DNA of 64,000 nucleotides from Saccharopolyspora hordei (GTDB lineage: Bacteria > Actinomycetota > Actinomycetes > Mycobacteriales > Pseudonocardiaceae). This document shows positions 51,898-60,921 of the stretch, piece by piece. The notes beneath the pieces were generated by a model. The model did no database searches, was not told the origin of the DNA, and was given only the letters and a program-made list of their open reading frames with translations. Position 1 is the stretch's first letter, and each line of letters opens with the position of its first letter. A program made the translations under genes and the position numbers. The stretch is taken from the NCBI RefSeq assembly GCF_013410345.1, contig NZ_JACCFJ010000001.1, positions 1,426,001-1,490,000 on the forward strand, in the 5' to 3' direction.

Positions 51898-52611
51898 GTG
51901 CCGCCTCACGCCACCACCGAGCCCGGCTCGGGCCGCATCGACCTCGTGCTGCTCGACGTCGGCGGCCCGGTCTACGACGACCGCGCCTACCGCGACGCGC
52001 TGCTGCGCGCCGTGCGCGAACTCGCCGCCGAGGACGGTCGCGAAGTCGACGAAGCCGAGTTCCAGCAGGTCTACGACGAACGCCGCCAGGCCCAGGGCGG
52101 GTCGCTGCGGACCGCGGTCGCCGAGCGGTTCCTCACCGCGCAGGACCGGCAGCGGCTCTCCGAGCGGGCCGAGCGGTACTGGGAGTACCCGCCGTCGGCG
52201 CTGCACGACGACGTGCTGCCCACGCTCCGCCGGCTCGCCGGCCGCTACACGATCGCGATCGTGGCGAACCAGCGCGCGGTGGTGGTGGACGCCCTGCGCC
52301 GCGACGGGGTGGCCGACTTCGTCGACGTCTGGGCGATCTCGGAGGTCGTCGGCGCGGAGAAGCCGGACCCGCGGATCTTCCAGCACGCGCTGCGCGAAGC
52401 CGGTGTCGACGCCGCGCACGCGGTGCACGTCGGCAACCGGCTGGACACCGACGTGCGCGGTGCCCACCGGGTCGGCCTGCGGGCGGTGTGGGTGACGCGC
52501 GGGGAGGCCCCGCCGAACCCCACGCCCGAGCAGCTCGCCGAGCCGGACGTCGCGGTGGCGTCGATGGCCGAACTGCCGGAGGCGCTGGAGAAGCTGCAGG
52601 CCGCCCGATGA
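51898..52611 (+). CDS. HAD-superfamily protein with non-canonical motif I
   Basis: 237 residues from GTG. The fold is HAD type: motif I LVLLDVGGPVYDD, a helical cap, motif II region IAIVANQRAV, motif III lysine in GAEKPDPRIF, and motif IV VGNRLDTDVRGAHRVGL. Motif I is DxGGP where phosphatases normally have DxDx(T/V), so the second (general acid) aspartate is replaced by glycine. This points to a changed chemistry or a substrate-binding role. It is co-transcribed with kinase 2 (28 nt) and divergent from kinase 1. Confidence 0.85.
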   Translation: MPPHATTEPGSGRIDLVLLDVGGPVYDDRAYRDALLRAVRELAAEDGREVDEAEFQQVYDERRQAQGGSLRTAVAERFLTAQDRQRLSERAERYWEYPPSALHDDVLPTLRRLAGRYTIAIVANQRAVVVDALRRDGVADFVDVWAISEVVGAEKPDPRIFQHALREAGVDAAHAVHVGNRLDTDVRGAHRVGLRAVWVTRGEAPPNPTPEQLAEPDVAVASMAELPEALEKLQAAR

Positions 52612-52639
52612 GCGGCACACGCCCCGGGGAGGAGTGCTG

Positions 52640-54082
52640 ATGGGAGAGCTCGTCGCGGGGGTCGACGTCGCGACCGCGAACGTGCGGGTGCAGGTCCACG
52701 ACCGGGCCGGAGCGCTGGTGGCGTCGGCCTCCCGGCCGCTGCCACGGCCGGTGCGCTCCTCGGGCGGCCGTTCCGAGCAGGACGCGAGCACCTGGTGGCC
52801 CGCGGTCCGGGACTGCCTGGCCGAGTGCACGGCCGCCCTGGGTGCGCGCCGCGCCGAGGTCGTCGCGCTGGCGGTCTCGGCGACATCGGGCACCGTGGTG
52901 CCGGTCGACGGCCGCGGTGCCCCGGTCGGTCCGGCGCTGATGTACGACGACCGGCGCGCCGAGGCCGAAGCCCGCACCGCGGTGCAGGCCGGAGCGCCCC
53001 GCTGGGAGCGGACCGGCACCACCCCGTCGGCCGGGTCGGGCCTGGCCCGGATCGGCTGGCTGGCGCACCACCTGCCGGAGGGGACCGAGCAGGTCTGCCA
53101 CACCCCGGACCTCATCGCCCGCAAGCTGGTCGGGCGGCCGGTCGCGACCGACACCAGCCACGCGCTCAAGAGCGGCTACGACGCGGTGGCCGGGGAGTGG
53201 GCGACCGAGGTCTTCGACGCGCTCGGCGTGCCGGCCCGGCTGCTCCCCGAGGTGGTGCGTCCCACGGAGGTGCTCGGCGAGGTCGACGCGACGGCCGCGG
53301 CGGAGACCGGCCTCCCGGTGGGCTGCGAGGTCCGGGCCGGGATGACCGACGGGTGCGCGGGCCAGCTGGCGTGCGGGGCCGTCGACGTCGGCCAGTTCGT
53401 CACCGTGCTGGGCACGACGCTGGTCCTCAAGGGCGTGTCCGAGCAGCTCGTGCACGACCCGACCGGGGCGGTCTACAGCCACCTGCACCCGGCCGGCGTG
53501 TGGCTGCCCGGCGGCGCGGCCAACGTCGGCGGCTCCGCGCTGTCCGATGTGGACACCGCTGAGCTGGCGGAGCTGGACCGCGCGGCCACCGAGCGCGGCC
53601 CGGCGAGCGTGGTGCACTACCCGCTGCGCGGCGAGGGGGAGCGGTTCCCGTTCCTGGCCGAGCGGGCCACCCGGTTCCTCCTCGGCACGCCGCAGGACCG
53701 GGTGGACGAGTACCGCTCCCGCCTCGAGGGCGTGGCCTTCTGCGAGCGGCTCGCGCTGGAACGCCTGGCCGAGCTGGGCGCCCCGGCCACCGGGCCGGTG
53801 CGCACTGCGGGCGGCGGCGCGCGCAGCCTCGCCTGGTGCCGGATCAGGGCGTCGATCCTGGACCGCCCGGTGGTGCGCGTGGACGGCGCGGGCACGGCCC
53901 TCGGCGCCGCGCTGCTGGCGGCGAGCGGGTCGGTCCACCCGGACCTCAGCGCGGCGGCCACCGCGATGGTGCCCGAGGGGCAGCTCGTCGAGCCGGAGCG
54001 GGCGGAGGTGGCCCAGCTGGACGCCGGCTACCAGCGCTTCCTCGGTGAACTGCGCACGCGGGGGTGGCTCGCGGCAGCCTGA
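52640..54082 (+). CDS. FGGY-family carbohydrate kinase 2
   Basis: 480 residues from the ATG at 52640 (GGAGG at a good distance; a GTG at 52634 is closer to it). ATP-binding strand LVAGVDVATANVRVQVHD, then ALAVSATSGTVVPVDGRG in pieces, LMYDDRRAEAEART, GMTDGCAGQLACGAV, VTVLGTTLVLKGV and the C-terminal VRTAGGGARSLAWCRIRASI in pieces. It is distinct from kinase 1 and carries DDRR where many sugar kinases have a sugar-binding D/R pair. It is in an operon with the HAD gene. Both kinases probably act on related sugars or polyols. Confidence 0.85.
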   Translation: MGELVAGVDVATANVRVQVHDRAGALVASASRPLPRPVRSSGGRSEQDASTWWPAVRDCLAECTAALGARRAEVVALAVSATSGTVVPVDGRGAPVGPALMYDDRRAEAEARTAVQAGAPRWERTGTTPSAGSGLARIGWLAHHLPEGTEQVCHTPDLIARKLVGRPVATDTSHALKSGYDAVAGEWATEVFDALGVPARLLPEVVRPTEVLGEVDATAAAETGLPVGCEVRAGMTDGCAGQLACGAVDVGQFVTVLGTTLVLKGVSEQLVHDPTGAVYSHLHPAGVWLPGGAANVGGSALSDVDTAELAELDRAATERGPASVVHYPLRGEGERFPFLAERATRFLLGTPQDRVDEYRSRLEGVAFCERLALERLAELGAPATGPVRTAGGGARSLAWCRIRASILDRPVVRVDGAGTALGAALLAASGSVHPDLSAAATAMVPEGQLVEPERAEVAQLDAGYQRFLGELRTRGWLAAA

Positions 54083-54093
54083 CCCGCGCGGGC

Positions 54094-54882
54094 TCAGCGC
54101 TCGGCGACCTCCAGCGCCACCCCTGCCGACCGCAGCTCCTCCAGCCGCGCGGCCGGGGTGCCGGCGTCCACCACGACCAGGTCGAACTCGGTCAGCGGGG
54201 CCAGTTCGTGCACCGCGCGCCGGTCGAACTTGGAGTGGTCCAGCAGCAGCACCCGCTTGCCCGTCGTGTCCATCAGGGCCCGCTTGACCTGGATCGTCTC
54301 CTGCGAGCGGTGCAAGCAGTGCCCGCCGACGACGGCGGTGGTGGACATGAACAGCACGTCCGAGCGCAGCGTGCGGGCCATGGTCGCGGTGTGCAGGCCG
54401 AGGAACGCGTCGTAGGACGGCTGGTAGTCGCCGCCGAGGCCGATCAGGTGCAGCCCGGGTTCCCCGCTGAGCAGGTTGATCACGGACAGGAAGTTCGTCA
54501 CGACGGTCAGCGGGGCCAGTGCCGGCAACCGCTCGGCCACCGCCAGCGCGCTGGTGCTGTCGTCCAGGGCGACGACCTGGCCGGGGGAGACCAGGCGCGC
54601 GGCGTGCTCGGCGATCCGCGCCTTCTCCTCGGCGGCGTCGGCGATCCGGGCCCGCACCGAGGTCTCCAGCAGCGCCGTCGGGGTCGAGGTCGCCCCGCCC
54701 CGGACCTTGCGCAGCCAGCCCTGCTCCTCCAGCACGTCCAGGTCGCGGTGGATCGTCATGCCGCTGACGCCGTGCTTGGTGGCGAGCTCCTCGATGCGCA
54801 CGAACCCGCTGGCCAGCACCTCCGACCGGATCTGCTCGCGCCGCTCCTGCTGGCTGACCGGTGTGCCGCCTGCCTCGGCCAC
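54094..54882 (-). CDS. DeoR-family repressor
   Basis: 262 residues from a GTG with GAGGGG 6 nt upstream. N-terminal helix-turn-helix: QQERREQIRSEVLASGFVR, TKHGVSGMTIHRDLDVLEEQ and RKVRGGA. The C-terminal DeoR sensor domain has ALDDSTSALAVAERLP, TNFLSVINLLSG, DVLFMSTTAVVGGHC in pieces, and LLLDHSKFDRRAV. Such repressors bind phosphorylated sugar intermediates. It is convergent with kinase 2, and likely controls both kinase transcripts through the A+T-rich site at 51.8 kb. Confidence 0.9.
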   Translation of the reverse strand: MAEAGGTPVSQQERREQIRSEVLASGFVRIEELATKHGVSGMTIHRDLDVLEEQGWLRKVRGGATSTPTALLETSVRARIADAAEEKARIAEHAARLVSPGQVVALDDSTSALAVAERLPALAPLTVVTNFLSVINLLSGEPGLHLIGLGGDYQPSYDAFLGLHTATMARTLRSDVLFMSTTAVVGGHCLHRSQETIQVKRALMDTTGKRVLLLDHSKFDRRAVHELAPLTEFDLVVVDAGTPAARLEELRSAGVALEVAER

Positions 54883-54938
54883 GCCGAACCCCTCACCTCG
54901 AAACCCACCGCCCCGGCTGCCCGGGCGCGGACGATGAC

Positions 54939-54965
54939 GTGTGCAATCCCCCGTGATTGTCACAC
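54939..54965. promoter_or_regulatory. Inverted repeat upstream of the DeoR gene
   Basis: GTGTGCAAT (54939-54947) faces ATTGTCACAC (54956-54965), an inverted repeat with one base inserted. It lies in the gap between the DeoR gene and the cyclotransferase gene and is a plausible autoregulation site. Confidence 0.45.
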
Positions 54966-54984
54966 GCGAGGCGTGATGTTCGGG

Positions 54985-55455
54985 TCAGATGTCACGCGGG
55001 GAGCCGGGCCCGACGTTGTGGCAGGGACGTTTCCGCAGCTTCTCGACGTAGTCCGCAGGGGCTCCGGCGGCTTCCGCGGCGTCCGCCATCACACCGAGGT
55101 AGCGGGCGGACGGCAGGCCGCCCTCGTAGGCGTCGAGCACGTACAACCAGGCGAGCACCGGCCCGTCCAGCGTCTGCACCCGAAGCCGGAGCTTCTTGTG
55201 CATGCCCAGCTCGGCGCCCTCCCAGTTGTCGAGCTGCTTCTCGTCCTCCGGGCTCACGTCGTAGAGCACCACGAAGACCTGCTCACCGGGGTGTTCGACG
55301 ATGGTGGCGAGAGCGCCTTCCCAGCCGTAGTCCTCGCCGCCGAAGGTCAACCGCCAGTCCATCAGCCAGCCCGTTCCGGCCATCGGCGAATGCGGGGCTC
55401 GCTTCAACATCTGGGCTGGATCCATGTTGGACCCGTACGCGGCGTACAGAGGCAC
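54985..55455 (-). CDS. Gamma-glutamylcyclotransferase (GGCT/AIG2-like) family protein
   Basis: 156 residues from GTG. It starts with the family hallmark LYAAYGSNMDPAQM and continues with GWLMDWRLTFGGEDYGWEGALA in pieces. The general acid glutamate is expected near LDNWEGAELG. It ends with YVEKLRKRPCHNVGPGS. The family rearranges gamma-glutamyl compounds to 5-oxoproline, but many bacterial members have other amide substrates. A homologue lies next to lpdA in other actinobacteria. Confidence 0.85.
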   Translation of the reverse strand: MPLYAAYGSNMDPAQMLKRAPHSPMAGTGWLMDWRLTFGGEDYGWEGALATIVEHPGEQVFVVLYDVSPEDEKQLDNWEGAELGMHKKLRLRVQTLDGPVLAWLYVLDAYEGGLPSARYLGVMADAAEAAGAPADYVEKLRKRPCHNVGPGSPRDI

Positions 55456-55719
55456 GCCCCACAGGGTAGCGATCGACTGCCCGTTCGGCGGACCGGACCG
55501 CGTCACGAATGTGGGTACTCGCGATCGACCTGGACAGCCGGGGGGTGTGCGCTGGTCTTCCGCTGATCGCGGAGAGCAGCCGCCGTGACGCTCGGTCGTG
55601 TCCGTCCTGTGGGGTGGGCCACGGTGGTCATTTCGGGCGACACCACCCGGATTGACCGGACTACGCGCAGCGTACGGTGGGTCTGGCGCCCACACGGCAG
55701 GCATCGGGAGGAACACGAA

Positions 55720-57123
55720 GTGACCCGCATCGTGATCATGGGAGGCGGCCCGGCTGGCTACGAGGCAGCGCTGGTCGCCGCGTCGAACGGGGCGGACGTC
55801 ACGCTGGTCGAGCCGGAAGGCCTCGGTGGGGCTTGCGTGCTCTACGACTGCGTGCCGTCGAAGACCTTCATCGCTTCCGCGGGTGCGCGCTCGGCGTACC
55901 GCGACGCCCGTGAGCTCGGCATCCGCGTCAAGGCCGAGGACTCCGACGTCGACGTGGCGGTCGTGCACGGCCGGGTCAAGGGCCTGGCGCTGGCGCAGTC
56001 CGCCGACATCCGCTCCCGGGTCCGCCGCGAAGGCGTCAAGATCCTGCCCGGTCGCGCGCGCTTCACCAACCCCGCCAAGGGCATGGCGGTGCACCAGGTC
56101 GGCGTCGACCTCGCCGACGGCGGGTACGAGGAGCTGACCGCCGACGTCGTGCTCATCGCCACCGGCGCCACCCCGCGCGTCCTCAAGGGCGCCGAGCCGG
56201 ACGGCGAGCGCATCCTCAACTGGCGGCAGCTCTACGACCTGCCCGAGCTGCCCGAGCACCTCGCGGTGATCGGTTCCGGCGTCACCGGTGTGGAGTTCGC
56301 CTCCGCCTACACCGAGATGGGCGTCAAGGTCACCATGATCTCCAGCCGCGACCGCGTGCTGCCGCACGAGGACGCGGACGCGGCGGCCGTGCTGGAGGAG
56401 GTGTTCGCCGAGCGCGGCACCGAGGTCGTCAAGCACGCCCGCGCCGAGAAGGTGGAGCGCACCGACTCCGGCGTGCTGATCCACCTGGCCGACGGGCGGC
56501 AGGTGGAGGCCAGCCACGCGCTGATGACCGTGGGCTCGGTGCCCAACACCAGCGACATCGGGCTGGAGCGGATCGGCATCGAGACCGACCGGAACGGCTA
56601 CATCCCGGTCGACCGGGTGTCGCGGACCTCCGTGCCCGGCGTCTACGCGGCCGGTGACTGCACCGGTGTGCTGCTGCTGGCCTCGGTGGCGGGCATGCAG
56701 GGCCGGATCGCCATGTGGCACGCCCTCGGCGAGGGCGTCACCCCGATCAAGCTCAAGACGGTCGCCGCGAACGTCTTCACCCACCCGGAGATCGCCACCG
56801 TCGGCATCAGCCAGCAGGCCATCGACAGCGGTGAGGTGCCGGCGCGGACGGTGATGATGCCGCTGGCCACCAACCCGCGCGCCAAGATGGAGGGCCTGCG
56901 CCGCGGTTTCCTCAAGGTCTTCTGCCGGCCGCAGACCGGCGTGGTGGTGGGCGGCGTCGTGGTGGCGCCGAACGCCAGCGAGCTGATCCTGCCGATCGCG
57001 CTCGCGGTGCAGAACCAGGTGACCGTGGACAACCTGGCCAACACGTTCTCGGTGTACCCGTCGCTGTCGGGCTCGGTCACCGAGGCGGGCCGGCTGCTGA
57101 TGCGGCACGACGACCTGGACTGA
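55720..57123 (+). CDS. lpdA: NAD(P)H quinone reductase / flavoprotein disulfide reductase LpdA
   Basis: 467 residues from a GTG at 55720 with GGGAGG upstream. Rossmann FAD site IVIMGGGPAGYEAALVA; second dinucleotide site LAVIGSGVTGVEFASAY. The redox pair C39-x4-C44 in GGACVLYDCVPSKT is complete here. The C-terminal active-site His-Glu of lipoamide dehydrogenases is missing: the segment reads VYPSLSGSVTE. LpdA of Mycobacterium lacks that His too and reduces quinones. So it is a quinone or small-molecule reductase rather than an E3 subunit. Its place beside amiA1/deoD matches mycobacterial synteny. Confidence 0.9.
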   Translation: MTRIVIMGGGPAGYEAALVAASNGADVTLVEPEGLGGACVLYDCVPSKTFIASAGARSAYRDARELGIRVKAEDSDVDVAVVHGRVKGLALAQSADIRSRVRREGVKILPGRARFTNPAKGMAVHQVGVDLADGGYEELTADVVLIATGATPRVLKGAEPDGERILNWRQLYDLPELPEHLAVIGSGVTGVEFASAYTEMGVKVTMISSRDRVLPHEDADAAAVLEEVFAERGTEVVKHARAEKVERTDSGVLIHLADGRQVEASHALMTVGSVPNTSDIGLERIGIETDRNGYIPVDRVSRTSVPGVYAAGDCTGVLLLASVAGMQGRIAMWHALGEGVTPIKLKTVAANVFTHPEIATVGISQQAIDSGEVPARTVMMPLATNPRAKMEGLRRGFLKVFCRPQTGVVVGGVVVAPNASELILPIALAVQNQVTVDNLANTFSVYPSLSGSVTEAGRLLMRHDDLD

Positions 57124-57176
57124 CCGGCCGTCTTCCGGAGCCGGTCCGCGGGTACCCGGGTGGCAGGAGGGTGGCC

Positions 57177-57566
57177 ATGACCGAACTCCCCGTGCTGATC
57201 TACGACGGTGACTGCGGCTTCTGCACGCGCAGCGTGCGCTGGGCCGAGCGCTTGCCGGTGCGGATGCGCGTGCTGCCGTGGCAGGAGGCCGACCTCGCCG
57301 CCTACCGGACGACGCGGGACCGGGCGCAGCACGAGGTGCTGTGGGTGGCCCCGTCCGGGCGGGTCTTCGGCGGTGCCGCCGCGGTGGCCGAGCTGCTCAA
57401 GAGCTGCCGCGGGCCGTGGCCGGCGGCCGGTCTGCTGATGTCCGCGCCGGTGCTGCGGACGCTGGCCGACTGGGTCTACCGGGCCGTCGCCGCGAACCGC
57501 TCCCGGCTGCCCGGCGGGACCCCGGCGTGCCAGCTCCCGGAGCACGAACGCCCGGGCCGTTCCTGA
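57177..57566 (+). CDS. DCC-family (DUF393) thiol-disulfide protein
   Basis: 129 residues from ATG with GGAGG upstream. It begins LPVLIYDGDCGFCTRSVRWAE, with the DCC motif YDGDCGFC and a CxxC-like GDCGFC pair expected to have redox activity. A later region has VLWVAPSGRVFGGAAAVAEL. The family is predicted to be thioredoxin-like. It lies 53 nt downstream of lpdA in the same direction, so a redox partnership is possible. Confidence 0.88.
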   Translation: MTELPVLIYDGDCGFCTRSVRWAERLPVRMRVLPWQEADLAAYRTTRDRAQHEVLWVAPSGRVFGGAAAVAELLKSCRGPWPAAGLLMSAPVLRTLADWVYRAVAANRSRLPGGTPACQLPEHERPGRS

Positions 57567-57818
57567 GCCGCACGATCTCGGCCGAAAGTACGAGACCGGC
57601 GGTGCCAGTCCCGGCCGATCGGTTGACTCCACCTGACACATCGGCTGATCCACGATCACTCGCCGCGCCATAACGTGGTTGTCGTCGGGGGTTGCAGCAG
57701 GCCGGTTCCCCCGTTCCAGGGGATCGACGGGGTGAACCGGCCCCTCAGCGATGACGGTGCGTCCAGGCGCAGAGCGAGCGTCCGGCGTGCTGTTGCCAAT
57801 GCGGGTGGAGACACGAAG

Positions 57819-58856
57819 GTGGCCGAGATGTACGGCAAGGCGTTCGCGCCGGAGTTCCAGGGACGGCTCCGGAACCTGTCGGTGAACACCGAGTACGAGA
57901 CCGTGCTCGCCAAGGCGCAGGAGGAAGAGGCCCGCGCGGAGGCGGAGCAGGACGCTCTCGCGCTCGCCCAGGCCAGGCTGGTGGTGGCCGAGGCCTGCCG
58001 GCGGTTGGGCCGGATCGCCGAGGCTGACGCCGCGTGGCGCGCCAGCTACCGGGCGGCCCGGGAGGCGGAGGACCTGGGTGCGATGGCGTGGGCGTTGTGG
58101 AACGGGGGGACCCTGGCGCGGCAGCGCGGGCAGATGACCGCCGCGCTGCGCTGGCTCGGGCTCGCGAAGGACGTGGCGACCCAGGCCCGGGACGTGGTGG
58201 CGTTGGGGTACTCGGTCGCCGGCATCGCCGAGACGCTGCGGATCCGCGGCGACTACGCCGAAGCCCGCGACCTCCACGAGAAGCTGCTCGCCGAAGCGCG
58301 CCGGCGCGGGGAGACCCGGCACACGGTGTGGGCGCTCGAAGGCCTGGCCCAGCTCGACCGGAACGCCGGTGACCTGGACGCGGCGTGGGAGCGCTTCGCC
58401 GAGGCCGCCCAGATCGCCGAGAACGGGGGTGACGAGCGGGGTCTGGCGTGGGCGCTGCGCGGCTTGGCGGACGTGCTGTCGCTGCGCGGCGAGCACGACG
58501 AGGCGTTGCGCCTGTTGTCGCGGGGCGAGCAGATCTGCCGGCGGATGGACCTGTCCAGCGCACTGGCCTACAACCGGAAGATGCGCGGCAACGTGCTGTT
58601 CCGCGCCTGCTGGTACGGCGAGGCCGCTCGCACGTACCAGGAGGCGGTGACGATGTTCCGTGCCATGAACGAACCGCGCGGTGCGGCGCTGGCCGAACTG
58701 GGGTTGCTCAAGAGCCGCGACAAGCTCGGCCGTCCGCGACCAGCCACCGAGCGCGACCTGCGTGCTCTTCTGGACACGTTGGACGCCCGGGAGCACCGGC
58801 ACACCCGGAAGATGGTGCAGGACGCGCTCGACGAACTCATGGAACTGGCCGCGTGA
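57819..58856 (+). CDS. Tetratricopeptide-repeat protein
   Basis: 345 residues from a GTG chosen for its GGAG 8 nt upstream; an ATG three codons later fits too, and upstream in-frame sequence looks non-coding. It is all helical, with TPR units such as AQARLVVAEACRRLGRIAEA, VALGYSVAGIAETLRIRGDY, TVWALEGLAQLDRNAGDLDA and GLAWALRGLADVLSLRGEHD. TPR arrays act as scaffolds. No fused catalytic or DNA-binding domain is seen, so its partner is unknown. It stands alone between the DCC gene and the RCC1 gene. Confidence 0.82.
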   Translation: MAEMYGKAFAPEFQGRLRNLSVNTEYETVLAKAQEEEARAEAEQDALALAQARLVVAEACRRLGRIAEADAAWRASYRAAREAEDLGAMAWALWNGGTLARQRGQMTAALRWLGLAKDVATQARDVVALGYSVAGIAETLRIRGDYAEARDLHEKLLAEARRRGETRHTVWALEGLAQLDRNAGDLDAAWERFAEAAQIAENGGDERGLAWALRGLADVLSLRGEHDEALRLLSRGEQICRRMDLSSALAYNRKMRGNVLFRACWYGEAARTYQEAVTMFRAMNEPRGAALAELGLLKSRDKLGRPRPATERDLRALLDTLDAREHRHTRKMVQDALDELMELAA

Positions 58857-59214
58857 GGCGACGACCGCGCACCCGGTGACCACGGTGCCGCGGCGCGGGA
58901 GTCTCACCGATGCTCGGTCGGTGCCGGCGGGGTGTTCCAGCCTCTCCTCCGTGCGAGGGGCTCGGTGCGGCAGGTTCGGTTCGCCTTCCAGCACGCGCTG
59001 TCGGCTCCACAATGGACTGCGCTGGTCCGGGGGCGCTGGGTGGTGGATGGCGTGATCGGCCCGTGCAGCGGCGTCGTCCTCTCCGTCGTGGGAGAACGCG
59101 GCCTCCACGGTCGTGTCGTGGCCCGCTGAGGACCGAGGACTCCGCGGCTGAGCGCAGTCCGACGTAGGGTGGCCTCTCATGTCCGAGGGCACGTGCCGAG
59201 CTCGAGGAGGCGGG
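58857..59214. other. Gene-free stretch between the TPR and RCC1 genes
   Basis: 358 bases. Frames here are open by chance but show no conserved domain or ribosome site. I see no clear hairpin or repeat. Confidence 0.5.
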
Positions 59215-60093
59215 ATGGTCGTCGGCTCGGCGACCCTGGCGGCCGGGAGGCGGCATTCGGTAGCACTCCGCCGGGACGGGACCGTTGTCGCCGTGGGCGC
59301 CACCGCAGCCGGTGAGTGCCGTGTCGAGCAGTGGGACGACGTCGTCGCGGTGGCGGCCGGCAACGTCCACACCGCGCGGAACACGGGCAGGTCGCACACG
59401 GTGGGGCTCCGGTCGGACGGCACGGTGCTGGCAACGGGGTGGAACGGCGATGGACAGTGCGATGTGACCGGGTGGCGAGGCATCACAGCGGTGGCCGCGG
59501 GATGGCGCCGCACGCTCGGGCTGCTCGCCGACGGTCGGGTGCTCGCCGTGGGCCGGGGGGCCGAAGGGCAGTGCGACGTGCGGTCCTGGCGCGAGGTCGT
59601 CGGCCTCGCGTGCGGTGACTGGCACTCGGTCGGCCTCCGGGCCGACGGTTCCGCCCTGGCCGTGGGGAACGACCGACGAGGCCAGTGTGCCGTGGCAGGG
59701 TGGCGTGACCTGGTCGCCGTGGCGGCCGGGTACCTGCACACCGTCGGCCTCCGGGCCGACGGACGGGCGGTGGCGACGGGCGACCGGTCGACCGGGGCGT
59801 GCGAGGTCGGTGAGTGGCGCGACGTGGTGGCGATCAGTGCGGGCAGCTACCACACCGTCGGCGTCACGGTGTCCGGGCAGGTCCTCGCGGTGGGAGACAA
59901 CAGCTGCGGACAGTGCGAGGTCGCCGGGTGGCGCGACATCGTCGCCGTGGCGGCCGGTTCCACGCACACCCTCGGCCTGCGCTCCGACGGCACTGTCGTC
60001 GCCACCGGGAACGACGCCGACGGGCAGTGCGGAGTCGGTTCCTGGTCCGGAGTCCGGCTACCACGGCCCCCGGGCCGCACCGGTGCGGACTGA
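59215..60093 (+). CDS. RCC1-repeat beta-propeller protein
   Basis: 292 residues from an ATG with GAGGAGG 4 nt upstream. It consists of about seven repeats of 37-40 residues of the form AVAAGxxHTxGLRxDGxVxAxGxNxxGQC, ending in VGSWSGVRLPRPPG. These form a seven-bladed propeller as in RCC1 and related bacterial proteins. In eukaryotes RCC1 is a nucleotide-exchange factor; bacterial versions mostly have unknown binding roles. A block near residues 45-62 (AVAAGNVHTARNTGRSHTVG) looks like a partial extra repeat. There is no signal peptide. The repeats are similar at DNA level, so the number may vary among strains. Confidence 0.85.
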   Translation: MVVGSATLAAGRRHSVALRRDGTVVAVGATAAGECRVEQWDDVVAVAAGNVHTARNTGRSHTVGLRSDGTVLATGWNGDGQCDVTGWRGITAVAAGWRRTLGLLADGRVLAVGRGAEGQCDVRSWREVVGLACGDWHSVGLRADGSALAVGNDRRGQCAVAGWRDLVAVAAGYLHTVGLRADGRAVATGDRSTGACEVGEWRDVVAISAGSYHTVGVTVSGQVLAVGDNSCGQCEVAGWRDIVAVAAGSTHTLGLRSDGTVVATGNDADGQCGVGSWSGVRLPRPPGRTGAD

Positions 60094-60234
60094 ACCAGCC
60101 GTCGCGTGATCTCGTCCGGGTACCGGCCGCCGGACGGCCTCGCCGACCGGCACAGGCCGTTCCGCTGCCGGCCGCGGCGCCTCGCGAGACCGGGGAGCGG
60201 GCGTCACCGCTGCTCACGTCTCGGTGGGGCGCGG

Positions 60235-60921
60235 TCAGTCGGTGAGCGTCGCGGCTGCTGCGCGGAGTCCGGCACCGCCGTCGTGCGTGATCGGTTCGCC
60301 GTGACCGAAGCAGACGACGTCGGTGTCCAGTGCGGCCAGGCGGCGGAACGACTCGACCGTCCTCGCCCGGTCCCGGTTGAAGGTGCCCAGCACGACCTCG
60401 CCGACGTGGGCGATGGTGTCCCCGGCGAACAGGGTCCTGCTCCGTGACACGTGAACAGCGGTGCTCCCGTCGGTGTGGCCGGGGGTGGAGAGCACGCGGG
60501 CACCGCCGCCGAAGTCGAGCACGTCGCCCTCGGCGATCTCCTGGTCGACCGGGCACGGCGGGTGCGGCGGCACCTGCGGGACGACCCTGTCGAACAGCGG
60601 GCGTTCCCAGTCCTGCAGCACCGGTTCCGGGCGGGGCCGTTCACCCTGGATGACCGCCACGTCCCCGGCGTGCGCCAGCACCGGTGCGCCGGTGGCCGCG
60701 CGGAGCTCGGCGGCGGCTCCCACGTGGTCCTCGTGCCCGTGGGTGAGGACGATCCGCTCCAGCTCGGCGCCGAGCTCGACCAGCAGTGCGGTGATGGCAG
60801 GACCGGAGCCGGCGATGCCGGTGTCGACCAGGGTCGCGGAGCGCCCGTCCAACCACAGGCAGGCCTGGCCGAACTCGGGGCGCAGGAGGTACAGGCCCGG
60901 TACGACGAGGTCGACGTCCAC
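60235..60921 (-). CDS. MBL-fold metal-dependent hydrolase
   Basis: 228 residues from GTG. Metallo-beta-lactamase fold: metal motif THGHEDHVGAA (HxHxDH), second His in LSTPGHTDGSTAVHV, the aspartate in LFAGDTIAHVGEV, and the last His in VCFGHGEPIT. Substrates may be thioesters, lactones or phosphate esters, not identifiable here. It is transcribed leftwards and ends convergent to the RCC1 gene. Confidence 0.9.
   Translation of the reverse strand: MDVDLVVPGLYLLRPEFGQACLWLDGRSATLVDTGIAGSGPAITALLVELGAELERIVLTHGHEDHVGAAAELRAATGAPVLAHAGDVAVIQGERPRPEPVLQDWERPLFDRVVPQVPPHPPCPVDQEIAEGDVLDFGGGARVLSTPGHTDGSTAVHVSRSRTLFAGDTIAHVGEVVLGTFNRDRARTVESFRRLAALDTDVVCFGHGEPITHDGGAGLRAAAATLTD

Noticed and set aside
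56643-59741. A 1,032-codon open frame on the minus strand
   Set aside because: It covers lpdA, DCC, TPR and RCC1 genes in antisense, is rich in Arg, Pro and Ser, and has no domain. It is a by-product of G/C at third positions.
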